From Patiria miniata (Eukaryota > Echinodermata > Asteroidea > Valvatida > Asterinidae), in assembly GCF_015706575.1 (NCBI RefSeq), contig NW_024037069.1, positions 40,135,315 through 40,199,314 on the forward strand: a stretch of DNA of 64,000 bases, read 5' to 3'. Shown one piece after another: positions 23,192-35,538 of the stretch; positions within the stretch are counted from its first letter, which is position 1; every line of letters starts with the position of its first letter. The notes beneath the pieces are model-generated. The model was given only the letters and a program-made list of their open reading frames with translations. It was not told the origin of the DNA and ran no database searches. The position numbers and the translations under genes were made by a program.

Positions 23192-23737
23192 ATGCTTAAC
23201 TCAGTGAAATTCTGTTCTGTCATCGCTCTTTTGGAGATGTTTTCTTGCTGGGTGACTCTGGGCTCCATCCCCTGTCCACACCCCTGGCAGACATTTCAAG
23301 GGACTGGGTACTACGTGCACTCGGTTCCCATGGCCTGGGCCCAAGCCAAGGAATTCTGCCAGAAGATGAGAGGCAACCTGCTGATGCCCAAGTCATCCGA
23401 GGAGAACGCATTCGCCAAGTCGCTGCTGCAGCAACGCCGGGCGACTACAGCGTGGCTTAACTGTCATAGAGTCGGGCAGTGGCTGTGTGAAGTCGATGGG
23501 GTGGCGATGTGGCCTCCGTTCAACAACCCGGCCCCAGATCAGCCAACACTCGACGGCAATTGTCTCACTATGAAGGCCGAGGATGGCACATGGCGTCACA
23601 CCTACTGCGACTTGAATGCGACTACCGTGTGCGAGAGAGAAGCGACGGTACAGCAAGCCAGCCTCGCCATGCACTGCATGACCATAGCGGCAGACGGCCG
23701 CCCAGTCACCGACGGGCAGTGCGTTCAGAAGCCGTAG
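23192..23737 (+). CDS. CTL2: secreted C-type lectin-like protein
   Basis: 181 residues, single exon. Signal peptide MLNSVKFCSVIALLEMFSCW, then SIPC and a C-type lectin-like domain of about 120 residues: WQTFQGTGYYVHSVPMAW, AKEFCQKMRGNLLMPKSSEE, CHRVGQWLCEV, GNCLTMKAEDGTWRHTYC, TTVCERE. The four core cysteines are present, plus extra Cys in the loop and tail (HC...QC). The calcium/sugar motifs are not canonical: PDQPTLDGNC where EPN/QPD sits, TWRHTYC where WND is expected. Calcium-dependent sugar binding is therefore doubtful. It follows NLR gene B as CTL1 follows A. Probably an extracellular recognition or effector protein. Confidence 0.88.
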   Translation: MLNSVKFCSVIALLEMFSCWVTLGSIPCPHPWQTFQGTGYYVHSVPMAWAQAKEFCQKMRGNLLMPKSSEENAFAKSLLQQRRATTAWLNCHRVGQWLCEVDGVAMWPPFNNPAPDQPTLDGNCLTMKAEDGTWRHTYCDLNATTVCEREATVQQASLAMHCMTIAADGRPVTDGQCVQKP

Positions 23738-24620
23738 ATATCGAACACTGCAATGTCGTATGATAAAATCTATTATCACTGAATGTTCATCAATTACAAC
23801 ATCGAACGGTTATGTGCTACTTTAAACCCAATGACTATAAACGTTTGAAATGTTCACATTTTAAAATTAAATTCACAATTTAAAACAAAAAATAACAATA
23901 CACAATAAGACGAGGCTGTAAAAATCGAGGAATCCATTAGAACTGTTGAACTTGAACATCTCTGTGTTGATTGTGCGCGAACTTGTGAATGGACTCATGA
24001 TTTACTTGTCACCGAACTTGATGGACTTGTGATAGACTTGACTACAACAGTTTTTCTAAACTCATCTTTGCTCAATGAACACAGAAGAGAATAATTGATT
24101 TGATTTCCACGGACGTCGCCTTAACACTGCAAATGTGTCGACGATCTGTTCATGAATGACTGTGGCTTACAAAGTTTTAACGAAACCCCAAGGAAAATGA
24201 CAAAACCATCACTAGCATCAATAAAATTACATGTCATTTGTTTTTATCCACAGAAATGGATATTTACTGAAATGTCAAATCTGCTTGTATCGTTCCGTGG
24301 ATCACGAAGGGAGGAGTTTATCTAAGTCAGTAGCGAGAAGAGACAGCTTTTTGTGTAAATTAAGACCAAACACCACGCGACTAAACACGTACCAGTAAAA
24401 CGCAGCAATCAGATTGGTTCTAAAAAGCTCACAAAACCATTGCATAATTTACTATAATCGCATTATTCAAATGTAATTTGAAGTAAACAGTCCTGTGAAG
24501 ATGGACGAATTGAACGGGCAGAATATACGCGTAATAATGTATCTTGGGGAACATTAGTGGAGTGGCTCCTTAAACTAGTTCGGATGTGCGCAACTTTTCA
24601 TGATAACTGTTCAATTTGTG
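23738..24620. other. 3' flank of CTL2, no gene seen
   Basis: AT-rich non-coding sequence with no ORF of a recognisable family and no clear inverted-end element. Confidence 0.5.
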
Positions 24621-24745
24621 GCCAATAGTACGCCGCACCGTGCCACCATGAATCGACTACCGTGTGCGAGAGGGAATCGACGGTACAGCCAGCTCAGCCA
24701 GCCTCGCCAAGCACTGCATGACCGTAGGGGCAGATGGCCGTCCAT
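24621..24745 (+). pseudogene. C-type lectin 3' fragment
   Basis: Matches the end of CTL1/CTL2: GGTACGCCGCACCGTGC-like, ACCGTGTGCGAGAGGGAA, GCACTGCATGACCGTA, and GGCCGTCCA. No upstream half is present and the frame is disturbed. It is a relic of a third lectin copy between CTL2 and its shared 3' flank. Confidence 0.85.
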
Positions 24746-24962
24746 GGGCCCAATTTCATTGCTCTGCTAACCATAGAAATACGCGCTTATACGATCATCT
24801 TTTGTGCTATTAAACCGCGCTAACAATAAATATGCGCTAACCCCGTAAACACAGAATATTTCGTTACGAAATGTACACATACGCAGAAGCCAAAGTTCCT
24901 CGCTATCCCGTGAAATACGCTGCTATAGTAAGCATACGGTAAGCATAGCCATGAAATCCGGT
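24746..24962. mobile_element. MITE with GGGCCCAATTTCAT end, inside the lectin relic
   Basis: Left end GGGCCCAATTTCAT; right end ATGAAATCCGG is its diverged inverse. Internal TAAGC/GCTTA-type words are symmetrical. Lectin-unit sequence resumes after it (GTTAATTTTGTCT at about 25013, as at 11008), so it interrupts the pseudogene. Confidence 0.6.
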
Positions 24963-25012
24963 GGCCATTGCGCTCACAACCACGCACCTTAAATTAATTA
25001 ACACCAATAAAC

Positions 25013-25430
25013 GTTAATTTTGTCTTAAATACAGCAGTGAAAACATCAACATTTGAGCTTCTATTTGCAACTGAAACAATGATGAAATGGCTGGAATTTA
25101 AGAAGTTTACTTTTCATCATTTACATGCTGTAAATAATGATAGTAATTGCGTAGTTCGAGGACTTTCGACTCGTACAAACACTGGCCGAGTACACTAGCA
25201 TAACACACGACAAAGGAAACCAATTAGACTTGATACAGTGCACAAGTCTTATCTGCCGCTATTTGCTTTATTTATAAATTGACTCATGCACTCAACGTAA
25301 ATTCTCCTTTGTCACACAAGGGACAGTCCTTATATTTAAATATAGATGTTGAAATACAAATGTACTTCAACTAATTATTTGTATAATTGATTCTAATTTA
25401 TATTGACGATTAAGCTTGGTGACGATTGGT
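25013..25430. other. Lectin-unit 3' flank copy
   Basis: Aligns by eye with 11005-11430 behind CTL1. It supports the view that the 24621 relic belonged to a full lectin unit. Non-coding. Confidence 0.5.
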
Positions 25431-25473
25431 GTGCTAACTTCTTCTTGCGTATGGAACCAAAACAAAGAGGTAG

Positions 25474-25815
25474 TTAGATCTCTGGCTGCTTGCTGAGAAG
25501 CCACTCTTGAGTAGCTGCATCTGCATCAACATCGATTAGGCCATGGTACTCATTTGGGGGGCGATAGAGGGGGCACTTGGAGATGATGTGGTCAGAAGTC
25601 TGCTGCTCCGCTCCACATTCGCAAGCTGGGCTCTGGGATAGGCCCCACCTCCACATGTCAGCATTGAAACGCCCGACTCCGGTGCGGAGCCTGTTTAGTT
25701 TGACCCATGCCTGTCGTGGGAGATCAGATCCTGGGCAACTTCTGGATGGTACAGGAATGTATCTATGCAGATGGTTAGGGGATGACTGCCACTTCTGTGT
25801 CCACATCCTGGCCAT
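25474..25815 (-). pseudogene. Non-LTR retrotransposon C-terminal fragment
   Basis: 113 residues open. The pattern LNRLRTGVGRFNADMWRWGL, then CECGAEQQTSDHIISKCPLY, ending in WLLSK, is the Cys/His region found after the reverse transcriptase in many animal LINE polyproteins. Flanked by (CTT)n-like tracts at both ends (25815-25840 and about 25438). It is a 5'-truncated insertion. Confidence 0.85.
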
Positions 25816-25840
25816 CCAGAAGAAGAAGAAGAAGAAGTGA

Positions 25841-27044
25841 AATAAATGGCCTCGTTGAGGGCGCTACATACTCAGAATTGGTACTGCTGTCACCATTTCT
25901 AAAATGTTCGTATTATTATTTCTATCGTGAATTAGCGCTGAAATGATAGATTTCCAAACATATTTTTTACTTTCCAATCCATCTTTACAAACCAGGGGCG
26001 TAACGAAGGTCAAACTTGTTGGTGCATTTCACAAGGGGAGATTTTAGGCAGGTGCAGAATAATTTTTGTCAAATCGGCATTACAAATGGGGACGTCAGGG
26101 GCGCGGAACGGATATGAGGGCGCTTTTCGAAATTCACGTCAATGGCAAACCATTTTTTCCCCAGCGGAACTGCAAAAGGGTGGTTGATGAACCTATAATG
26201 AGCGTACTGTAACGATTAGAATATAATATTATGGCGTACATCCGTATTGGGGAGTGTAGGTGACCCGACCACAAACCAAATCAAAAATAGCTCCTCCGTG
26301 GAAATTCAAAAATGCTTAACAGCATGTGACTCAGGGGTTCATTGAACACAAATGGTGTACGTATAACATGCAATGCTAACTTGTGCGCCTACGTCAGTGG
26401 CGAAAATCTGTGCCGGACTCCTGGAAAGCAACCTCAAATAAGCAATATTTGTCCTCAGTACAAATTTCTTGGCGCCATGGGTATCGCCAGGATTTTCTCT
26501 AGAGAGGGCAAAGCACTCATCAGAAGCGTTAAAAAGGTCACCGGCTTCGGAAAATTGAAATGCGGGGGGGGGGGAATTTTTTTGACGCTTTGAGGCGCTG
26601 TTCATTATAAACGTTTACATATGTATTTATGTACATAAAACGCATTTAGGTTCTTTTGGGAGTTCCTTTACTGCTAAAGATACATTAAATTAACAGTAAT
26701 ATAAACGAAACCCCTCAGTGAAAAAGTTTTGCCAGTTATAAGTTGTTTGGGCTCGAAGGAAAACTTGATTCAAAAACAATTAAAATATTAACTTCCTCAG
26801 TTGTGGCACAAGACTTTTTAGCCGGCTTATATTTTAGATTACAAACTAACAGTAATATTTACAAAAAGAACAATGGCAATAAGGATATGAAAATAGATAA
26901 ACTGACTAGTTGCTTCCTGCTACTGCGCAGGACACAACGTCGTCCTATAAATGTGACGGAAATACTGGACTACCTCCGTATTTAATGTCACACATCCCAC
27001 CTGTGGTATAAACACGGAGCGTGGAGCGTCCCGTTGCTAGGGGA
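25841..27044. other. Repeat-rich intergenic
   Basis: Contains weak hAT-like ends (CAGGGGCGTAACGAAGG at 25994, GGGGCGCGGAACGG at 26100) and a G-run with GAGGCGCTGTTCATT at 26560-26610 resembling the 12430 repeat. An 80-codon ORF at 26743 shows no family resemblance I would defend. Confidence 0.4.
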
Positions 27045-27802
27045 GCCCGAAAATTAATTAAAGATTGAAAAATTTTTGTTAGCAGGAAAGCAGCCAAGCT
27101 ATTAGTATAACTGCTAAATAGCACAAAATCGTTAAATTCGGTACCTTCAGATGTCTAGTTATTAAAAAATCATGGTAATTCGTCAAAGAATGCAGACGGT
27201 TTTGAAAAAGCAGGGCGTCTGTGATATTTACCAGACTGTTTCCCGGCCACCCTAATTATAGTCAAAAGGCCAATGGGATCAGGTAACCAGACAAGAGCTT
27301 TGGTCATCTACTGAGCGTGCGTCAACGTTGGCAAAGCGCACCGCGGCTGTTGCCTGTCATTCCAAAATCTTTGAAGCCCTCTGCAGTTAAGCACGCCCTC
27401 TTGTGTGCGCTCTTCATCTGCGGCCGCGTATTGCATCCGGGTCTTCAAAGAGCGCCAAAACAAAAACATGACGAGGATGAAAAAGCGTAAGCATTGCTTA
27501 CAACATAGTAAAATACTGATGAATTTTGTTTAGCACAACTGTCATTCTCTTCATATCTATCCATCATTGGGGCAAATTATTCATTTACTAATTAGGACCT
27601 TCGAATTGTATCTTAAAATTCACTTGAAGTTGTGAAACGGTGATCACCTTTTGTAAAGATGAACGAATAGTATATATAAATGCATCGCGCTACCAAGTGC
27701 TGAAGCCTCCAGTAGCCATGAGGAGAAAACTGAATGTTTTTGCAAAAAAAGCTCCTGTAACGCGCGCAAATAAAGGTTGCTGCGAAACTTAAATTTTCGG
27801 GC
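27045..27802. mobile_element. Possible DNA transposon, ends GCCCGAAAATTAA
   Basis: GCCCGAAAATTAA at 27045 is inverted as TTAAATTTTCGGGC ending at 27802. The internal sequence is non-coding. The target duplication is unclear. Confidence 0.4.
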
Positions 27803-29400
27803 CGTTTGTCACCCTAACAAGCAAAAATACTATGAATAAAACTCTGTAAAACTTAGTAAAAGAATTCGAAAAGAATTTAATCAAATTAAACAATTAAACC
27901 AAATAAACAAGGAATTAAATCAATCGAAATGTTAAATGAAAAGTAAAGAAATAAACGCTTAACTGGGTATTAATCAAGTAAACGGAATAACAAGGAACAA
28001 AATTAAATCCAAAACAAAACACCAAGAAATATCAAACAAATTATGTTACAATCCACCTGTCTTCAACTCTTCAACTTAGGCCTATTTCCTCAAATCCAAT
28101 CTTCAAATTAACTTTCCAAATCAAATCTCCAAATAATACTTCAAATCAAATCTTCAATCAATACCTAACAAAGTATGGTGGGCCCACCAATATTTTCGCG
28201 AATCACGCGTTGTCGGCTCCTCCGGTCGGTTCCCGGTTGTCCCTTGGACTTGAAGGCCTTGAACCCTCCAGAGACTGGGCAGCTTTCTGTCTCAGTTGTT
28301 TCAAGCAGGCACCGTCTGTGCTTCGGCTCGCCGTGTTGCTTGGCCGGGGTAGGGTTCTTCTTGATCGGGAGCTTCAATCCGGGCCCATCAGGCTATGCCA
28401 GGTAACGCCTTGCTCTGGCGCACTGACCCTGAGCCATCTGAAATTTATAATTTCAAAACCTAAAACGTCTTTATTCTGTAATAATAGATACTTCCACTAA
28501 ACAGCATATTCCGTATTTGACCAACCAAATCATAAAAATAACCGTCATCTGCGCAGACATACTCAAAATTCCATTTGAACTTGAAATAAAGTTATCGATT
28601 CTAAAACCATGATCCAATGACATAATCTATAATTTAATCGACCAATAAGTTATCCAAAATTCTAATAAAAACTTAGAAAGTCATATGACGTCATAAAAAT
28701 AACTACATGTACGCACATCGGTGCTAACTGAAACTATGTATCATTAGATCATAAATCAAACGTCAATTTTCTCAACAAAATATAAACAAAATTTGCTAAA
28801 ATCAAGAATCTGGTATCTAAGTTAACCAATAAAACTACTCACGGTAGATCGAGCAGATCTGCCACCTCAAAAGTGGAAATTTCTGGATCCAAACTCAACG
28901 GTTTTGGAGTGATCGTGACTTGCTATTGCGATCGCAAAGTCCCTTGCATTCGCGCGATATCTGCAGCATTCCAAAGCCAGCGGGTAAAAGCGCTATTTGC
29001 ATAAGAATCACTCGCTTTCACTTTCTGCACTCACACTGACACACTGGATCATACCATGGCTCAATCAACAATAGGAAGAAGAACAAATACAACATACACA
29101 GGTGTTTACATTGATAAATCTTTATTTACACACAAAATAGACTTCGTCAGTCTCGCTTAGGAAACATTTAACACAGTACGGAGAAGTTCTATTCGCTAAA
29201 TATAAGAAATAAGAATAAAAGTATAGGAAATTCACATCAGTTCTGACAGCTCTCCTACCCCCAAAAAAGAACTATAACTGTACCTTGCTTCGTACCCAAA
29301 AAGTATGTCTTTCTCTTTTAAAATGTGAAGAAAAAGCCAGATGCATCTTTTCACTTTGTTGAGCTATTTTGTGGACAAAGAGAATAAACGAGCAACTTCT
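27803..29400. other. Intergenic, no gene recognised
   Basis: 27803-28160 is very A-rich. 28170-28440 is a GC-richer patch open in several frames but without a recognisable protein family. 28440-29400 is AT-rich. No RNA gene is seen. Confidence 0.4.
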
Positions 29401-29760
29401 ACACTTTCTGGGAGTTCGATATTGGTACCAATGGTTTTAACTTTAAAATTAGTTTTTAAAGTGCACAATTGGAAAGAATATGTGGCACATTGACATACAA
29501 AGCAGCTACAACTGACTTGAATCGAGACTAATGATGCCATATGTCATTTTGGAATTTGGACTTGTGTAAATGCGTGATAACCATTTTGTGCTTACGTGTA
29601 CAAAACGTTGGCTCACCAAAAAGCTAGCGCCATATTGAATTTTGCTTTCCCAATGAAACACTGTCTTCCTTGATGATGAATTGTTTTTGTACGGAGTTGA
29701 TATCGGAAGATTGCATCGTGTTAAAAAAACAACGTAGTGACGTGGGACCTGCCAAGGTAT
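29401..29760 (+). repeat. Dispersed repeat, second copy at 39940-40290
   Basis: Both copies share GTGCACAATT.GAAAGAAT, ACAACTGACTT.AATCGAGAC, GCGCCATATTG, GATTGCATCGTG and GTAGTGACGTGGGACCT in the same order and orientation. Non-coding and unclassified. Confidence 0.7.
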
Positions 29761-29891
29761 AGAATAACTTTCTGTTTGATCTATAATTTGATCTATTACA
29801 AGAGGAATTTTTGCGTCGGGATGATATAAATCAAATTAGGCTTTTTGCCCCTCACCGACATTTAAACACTGTATACTTAGTTGGAATGAAT

Positions 29892-29964
29892 CACTCGGGT
29901 GGGACTCGAACCCACGACCTCCTGCTTTCTAGTGCAGATGTTTTACCACTCGACCACCGAGCTA
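29892..29964 (-). repeat. tRNA-like SINE head (inverted copy)
   Basis: On the minus strand a perfect B box (GGTTCGAGTCCCACC) and an A-box-like TAGCTCGGTGG are present, with a good T arm. The anticodon arm has an 8-base loop and the acceptor stem a mismatch, so it is tRNA-derived rather than a functional tRNA. The adjoining tail (GGTGAGGGGCAAAAAGCC, TAATTTGATTTATATC) is shared by the other copies. Confidence 0.65.
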
Positions 29965-30180
29965 ACGGGGTCGCTTGGCTGGTTCGAAATCTGATGTACA
30001 CAGATTTATATTACATAATGTATGTCTTTATTGGTCATTTATGCACCAAATAAACAAATTTGAATTACAGCATGACTTGTGAGGTGAAGGAGTCCTTTCA
30101 TAATTCTTAAATATAATTTTGGTGAAGGGCAAAAAAACACACCTAATTTGATTTATATCATCCCGACTCAAAAATTCCAT

Positions 30181-31967
30181 CTTATAAGAGTTTATGCGGT
30201 ACCCGCTGCTTTGTACATCAGATTTCGAACCAGCCAATTGATCCCATTAGCTCGGTGGTCGAATGGTAAGTCATCTACACTAAAAAGCAGGAGGTTGTGT
30301 GTTCGAGTCCCACTCGAGTGATTTTTTCCAACTTTCATTCGGGAGGTAACACACTGAGTATACAGTGTTTAAACGTCGGTGAAGGGCAAAAAAACCCTAA
30401 TTTGATTCATTTATAGGTTTCCCCAGTTAATTTCGCGAAAATGGAATTCAAATCATTGAAAGTTGCAGATTTTAAGCGAATTATCTCCCTGCTCTGTTCC
30501 AGTGGTTTATTTTATTCAGACCTTCAAAATTCAGACCTACATTTTCATGTTTACTCATCCTAAGTTGAAGTTAGGTAATTCGGTTTAAGTGATCATTCAA
30601 ATTGGCAGTCGGTTTGGTTGAGGATTATTTGCATGAGATTCTTATTTTCGTTTTCATCTCCGTGCATTCTATTTAGTACTTTTTCCATTAAAACAACCGA
30701 GTTATTAATTTATAAAAAAAATAATCATATTTTTGTTTTTATTGGTTTCATTCTAGTTCGTTTTCGAAATATATACCATATTGTAACGAAACAGGGGTAT
30801 ATGTAGACTAATATCAAGTCTAGCCCAAAAAGCATTACGTCAGCCCGCGCGTTAGAGCGCGTGATACTGTGGGGCAACCAATCAGCCTGCGCGTCCTGCA
30901 TGTACACTAGGCTGATGGGCATGTCTGGCTATGAATTATGCAGGCGTGGACCGCGTGATCGAGTGCATGATAGCGCACGGCGACCAATCGGCAGCTTGCG
31001 TCCGTCATGGTCTGGGGCGATTGCCTCGTGGCCCGGCGTGGGATCGGCACTGCTGTGAGAGACTTCATTGAGTTAACTCGTGGTAGAGACATTAATAAGC
31101 AGAAACCTCGGTGAGCTTTCAGCGTGTAAACAAGCCTGTTGCGACACTGCGAAGCAAAGTGCTGAATTCACCGTGTTAAGCGAGCGACGTCGTGGGAGAA
31201 AGCCCGGGGTGCCTCCGGTGCGATTGGTCAGTGTAAACGGACTGGAGCGGGAGAAAGCCCCAGCGTGCCTGAGAGCGATTGGTCAGTAGTGCTGGACTTC
31301 GTTGTTTTTATCCCCCTGTGCATTTTAAGGTCTTATCGGATAAGATTTGGGGTGGATTGTTGTTAAGAAGTCGGGATTATTTAATACATGTATAGGGCCT
31401 GAGTTAAGATAATAGTCGGACCCGGAGTAAATCTGAAGGTTGGGGAACAGTTAGGCTTAGTTCAGACTTAATGATTGTCTTCCGTTGTTTGTGCCATTTG
31501 GCGTAGCTGCGGTATAGCTGCCCTGTGAGTCCGTAGGCTTGTTTTCCCATTGAGGAAATAGTGTAGCTAAGACTGTTCGGAAGGTCTGTCTGCCGTTGAT
31601 ATATGCCAATTGGCGTGGCTGCGGTGGAAGCGGACTTGGACAACTGAGAGCTCGCTTTTCCTGCCGGGGAACCCGCTTAATTGTGACTTCGTGGAGGGAA
31701 TTGCATGCCCTTGTCTAGCCCCATAAATGTGGCCTATTTACTGGACTACCTTCGAAAAGATAGGAAACACATCCACATGTACAAAAACGTGTCGCACTTT
31801 GCCAAATTTTGATTTCCACATTAAGGCTTTGTTTTAAGGTTTTTTTTGCTTTAGAAGCATGCTCACCAAGGGCGGATCCAGAACACAATTTGGGAGGGGG
31901 GGGCAAAAACAATTTGGTCTCCCCAAAAAGTGGGTCCCAAAAAATACGGCGTGGGGTTCGGGGCCCG
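30181..31967. repeat. 1.79-kb tandem unit, copy 1
   Basis: Starts at CTTATAAGAG after a SINE tail. It contains a tRNA-like head (30250-30320, with a changed T arm), AT-rich sequence, a GC-rich part (30840-31290) with CCAAT boxes on both strands, and a hAT-like left end (about 31864-31968). It differs from copies 2 and 3 at scattered sites. Short ORFs inside show no protein family. Confidence 0.9.
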
Positions 31968-33752
31968 CTTATAAGAGTTTATGCGGTACCCGCTGCTTTG
32001 TACATCAGATTTCGAACAAGCCAATCGATCCCATTAGCTGGGTGGTCAAATGGTAAGACATCTGCACTAAAAAAGCAGGAGGTCGTGGGTTCGAGTCCCA
32101 CCCGAGTGATTTTTTCCGACTTTCATTCGGGAGGTAACACACTGAGTATACAGTGTTTAAACGTCGGTGAAGGGCAAAAAAACCTAATTTGATTCATTCA
32201 TAGGTTTCCCCAGTTAATTTCGCGAAAATGGCTTTCAAATCATTGAAAGTGGCAGATTTTAAGCGAATTATCTCCCTGCTATGTTCCAGTCGTTTATTTT
32301 ATTCAGACCTTCAAAATTCAGACCTACATTTTCATGTTTTACTCATCCTAAGTTGAAGTTAGGTAATTCGGTTTAAGTGATCATTCAAATTGGCAGTCGG
32401 TTTGGTTGAGGATTATTTGCATGAGATTCTTATTTTCGTTTTCATATCCGTGCAATCTATTTGGTACTTTTTCCATTAAAAACAACCAAGTTATTAATTC
32501 ATATAAAAAAAAAATCACATTTTTGTTTTTATTGGTTTCATTCTAGTTCGTTTTCGAAATATATACCATATTGTAACGAAACAGGGGTATATGTAGACTA
32601 ATATCAAGTCTAGCCCTGATACTGTAGACTAATATCAAGTCTAGCGTGATACTGTGGGGCAACCAATCAGCCTGCGCGTCCTGCATGTACACTAGGCTGA
32701 TGGGCATGTCTGGCTATGAATTATGCAGGCGTGGACCGCGTGATCGAGTGCATGATAGCGCACGGCGACCAATCGGCAGCTTGCGTCCGTCATGGTCTGG
32801 GGCGATTGCCTCGTGGCCCGGCGTGGGATCGGCACTGCTGTGAGAGACTTCATCGAGTTAACTCGTGGTAGAGACATTAATGAGCAGAAACCTCGGTGAG
32901 CTTTCAGCGTGTAAACAAGCCTGTTGCGACACTGCGAAGCAAAGTGCTGAATTCACCGTGCGAAGCGAGCGACGTCGTGGGAGAAAGCCCGGGGTGCCTC
33001 CGGTGCGATTGGTCAGTGTAAACGGACTGGAGCGGGAGAAAGCCCCAGCATGCCTGAGAGCGTTTTGGTCAGTAGTGCTGGACTTCGTTGTTTTTATCCC
33101 CCTGTGCATTTTAAGGTCTTATCGGATAAGATTTGGGGTGGATTGTTGTTAAGAAGTCGGGATTATTTAATACATGTATAGGGCCTGAGTTAAGATAATA
33201 GTCGGACCCGGAGTAAATCTGAAGGTTGGGGAACAGTTAGGCTTAGTTCAGACTTAATGATTGTCTTCCGTTGTTTGTGCCATTTGGCGTAGCTGCGGTA
33301 TAGCTGCCCTGTGAGTCCGTAGGCTTGTTTTCCCATTGAGGAAATAGTGTAGCTAAGACTGTTCGGAAGGTCTGTCTGCCGTTGATCTATGCCAATTGGC
33401 GTGGCTGCGGTGGAAGCGGACTTGGACAACTGAGAGCTCGCTTTTCCTGCCGGGGAACCCGCTTAATTGTGACTTCGTGGAGGGAATTGCATGCCCTTGT
33501 CTAGCCCCATAAATGTGGCCTATTTACTGGACTACCTTCGAAAAGATAGGAAACACATCCACATGTACAAAAACGTGTCGCACTTTGCCAAATTTTGATT
33601 TCCACATTAAGGCTTTGTTTTAAGGTTTTTTTTGCTTTAGAAGCATGCTCACCAAGGGCGGATCCAGAACACAATTTGGGAGGGGGGGGCAAAAACAATT
33701 TGGTCTCCCCAAAAAGTGGGTCCCAAAAAATACGGCGTGGGGTTCGGGGCCC
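31968..33752. repeat. 1.79-kb tandem unit, copy 2
   Basis: Begins at the recombinant junction GCCCG-CTTA-TAAGAG. The tRNA-like head is at 32037-32109 with the B box GGTTCGAGTCCC. It appears virtually identical to copy 3, including all short ORFs, which points to a very recent duplication or an assembly repeat. Confidence 0.92.
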
Positions 33753-35538
33753 GCTTATAAGAGTTTATGCGGTACCCGCTGCTTTGTACATCAGATTTCG
33801 AACAAGCCAATCGATCCCATTAGCTGGGTGGTCAAATGGTAAGACATCTGCACTAAAAAAGCAGGAGGTCGTGGGTTCGAGTCCCACCCGAGTGATTTTT
33901 TCCGACTTTCATTCGGGAGGTAACACACTGAGTATACAGTGTTTAAACGTCGGTGAAGGGCAAAAAAACCTAATTTGATTCATTCATAGGTTTCCCCAGT
34001 TAATTTCGCGAAAATGGCTTTCAAATCATTGAAAGTGGCAGATTTTAAGCGAATTATCTCCCTGCTATGTTCCAGTCGTTTATTTTATTCAGACCTTCAA
34101 AATTCAGACCTACATTTTCATGTTTTACTCATCCTAAGTTGAAGTTAGGTAATTCGGTTTAAGTGATCATTCAAATTGGCAGTCGGTTTGGTTGAGGATT
34201 ATTTGCATGAGATTCTTATTTTCGTTTTCATATCCGTGCAATCTATTTGGTACTTTTTCCATTAAAAACAACCAAGTTATTAATTCATATAAAAAAAAAA
34301 TCACATTTTTGTTTTTATTGGTTTCATTCTAGTTCGTTTTCGAAATATATACCATATTGTAACGAAACAGGGGTATATGTAGACTAATATCAAGTCTAGC
34401 CCTGATACTGTAGACTAATATCAAGTCTAGCGTGATACTGTGGGGCAACCAATCAGCCTGCGCGTCCTGCATGTACACTAGGCTGATGGGCATGTCTGGC
34501 TATGAATTATGCAGGCGTGGACCGCGTGATCGAGTGCATGATAGCGCACGGCGACCAATCGGCAGCTTGCGTCCGTCATGGTCTGGGGCGATTGCCTCGT
34601 GGCCCGGCGTGGGATCGGCACTGCTGTGAGAGACTTCATCGAGTTAACTCGTGGTAGAGACATTAATGAGCAGAAACCTCGGTGAGCTTTCAGCGTGTAA
34701 ACAAGCCTGTTGCGACACTGCGAAGCAAAGTGCTGAATTCACCGTGCGAAGCGAGCGACGTCGTGGGAGAAAGCCCGGGGTGCCTCCGGTGCGATTGGTC
34801 AGTGTAAACGGACTGGAGCGGGAGAAAGCCCCAGCATGCCTGAGAGCGTTTTGGTCAGTAGTGCTGGACTTCGTTGTTTTTATCCCCCTGTGCATTTTAA
34901 GGTCTTATCGGATAAGATTTGGGGTGGATTGTTGTTAAGAAGTCGGGATTATTTAATACATGTATAGGGCCTGAGTTAAGATAATAGTCGGACCCGGAGT
35001 AAATCTGAAGGTTGGGGAACAGTTAGGCTTAGTTCAGACTTAATGATTGTCTTCCGTTGTTTGTGCCATTTGGCGTAGCTGCGGTATAGCTGCCCTGTGA
35101 GTCCGTAGGCTTGTTTTCCCATTGAGGAAATAGTGTAGCTAAGACTGTTCGGAAGGTCTGTCTGCCGTTGATCTATGCCAATTGGCGTGGCTGCGGTGGA
35201 AGCGGACTTGGACAACTGAGAGCTCGCTTTTCCTGCCGGGGAATCCGCTTAATTGTGTCTTCGTGGAGGGAATTGCATGCCCTTGTCTAGCCCCATAAAT
35301 GTGGCCTATTTACTTGACTACCTTCGAAAAGATAGGCCACACATCCACATGTACAAAACGTGTCGCACTTTGCCAAATTTTGATTTCCACATTAAGGCTT
35401 CGTTTTAAGGGGTTTTTTGCTTTAGAAGCATGCTCACCAGGGGCGGATCCAGAACACAATTTGGGGGGGGGGGCCAAAAAAAATTTGGTCTCCCAAAAAA
35501 GCGGGTCCCAAAAAATACGGCATGGGCTTCGGGGCCCG
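33753..35538. repeat. 1.79-kb tandem unit, copy 3
   Basis: Second junction at 33753. tRNA-like head at 33823-33895. Near its right end a few changes appear (GAATCCGC for GAACCCGC, TTACTTGAC for TTACTGGAC). The final hAT-like element continues past CTTA into AAGGGCCC instead of jumping back, which defines the right breakpoint. Confidence 0.92.

Noticed and set aside
26743..26985. 80-residue ORF with FLAGLYF words resembling an NLR HD2 motif
   Set aside because: The surrounding sequence has no NACHT or LRR similarity; chance likeness.
28165..28500. GC-richer patch with ORFs on both strands
   Set aside because: No recognisable domain; could be a retroelement scrap but I cannot support it.
29892..33895. 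Functional tRNA genes
   Set aside because: Anticodon loop of 8 bases and acceptor mismatches; shared non-tRNA tail and repeated copies point to a SINE.
30861..34938. Small ORFs of 61-127 residues repeated in each 1.79-kb unit
   Set aside because: Perfectly conserved only because the units are recent duplicates; no family resemblance or codon signal.
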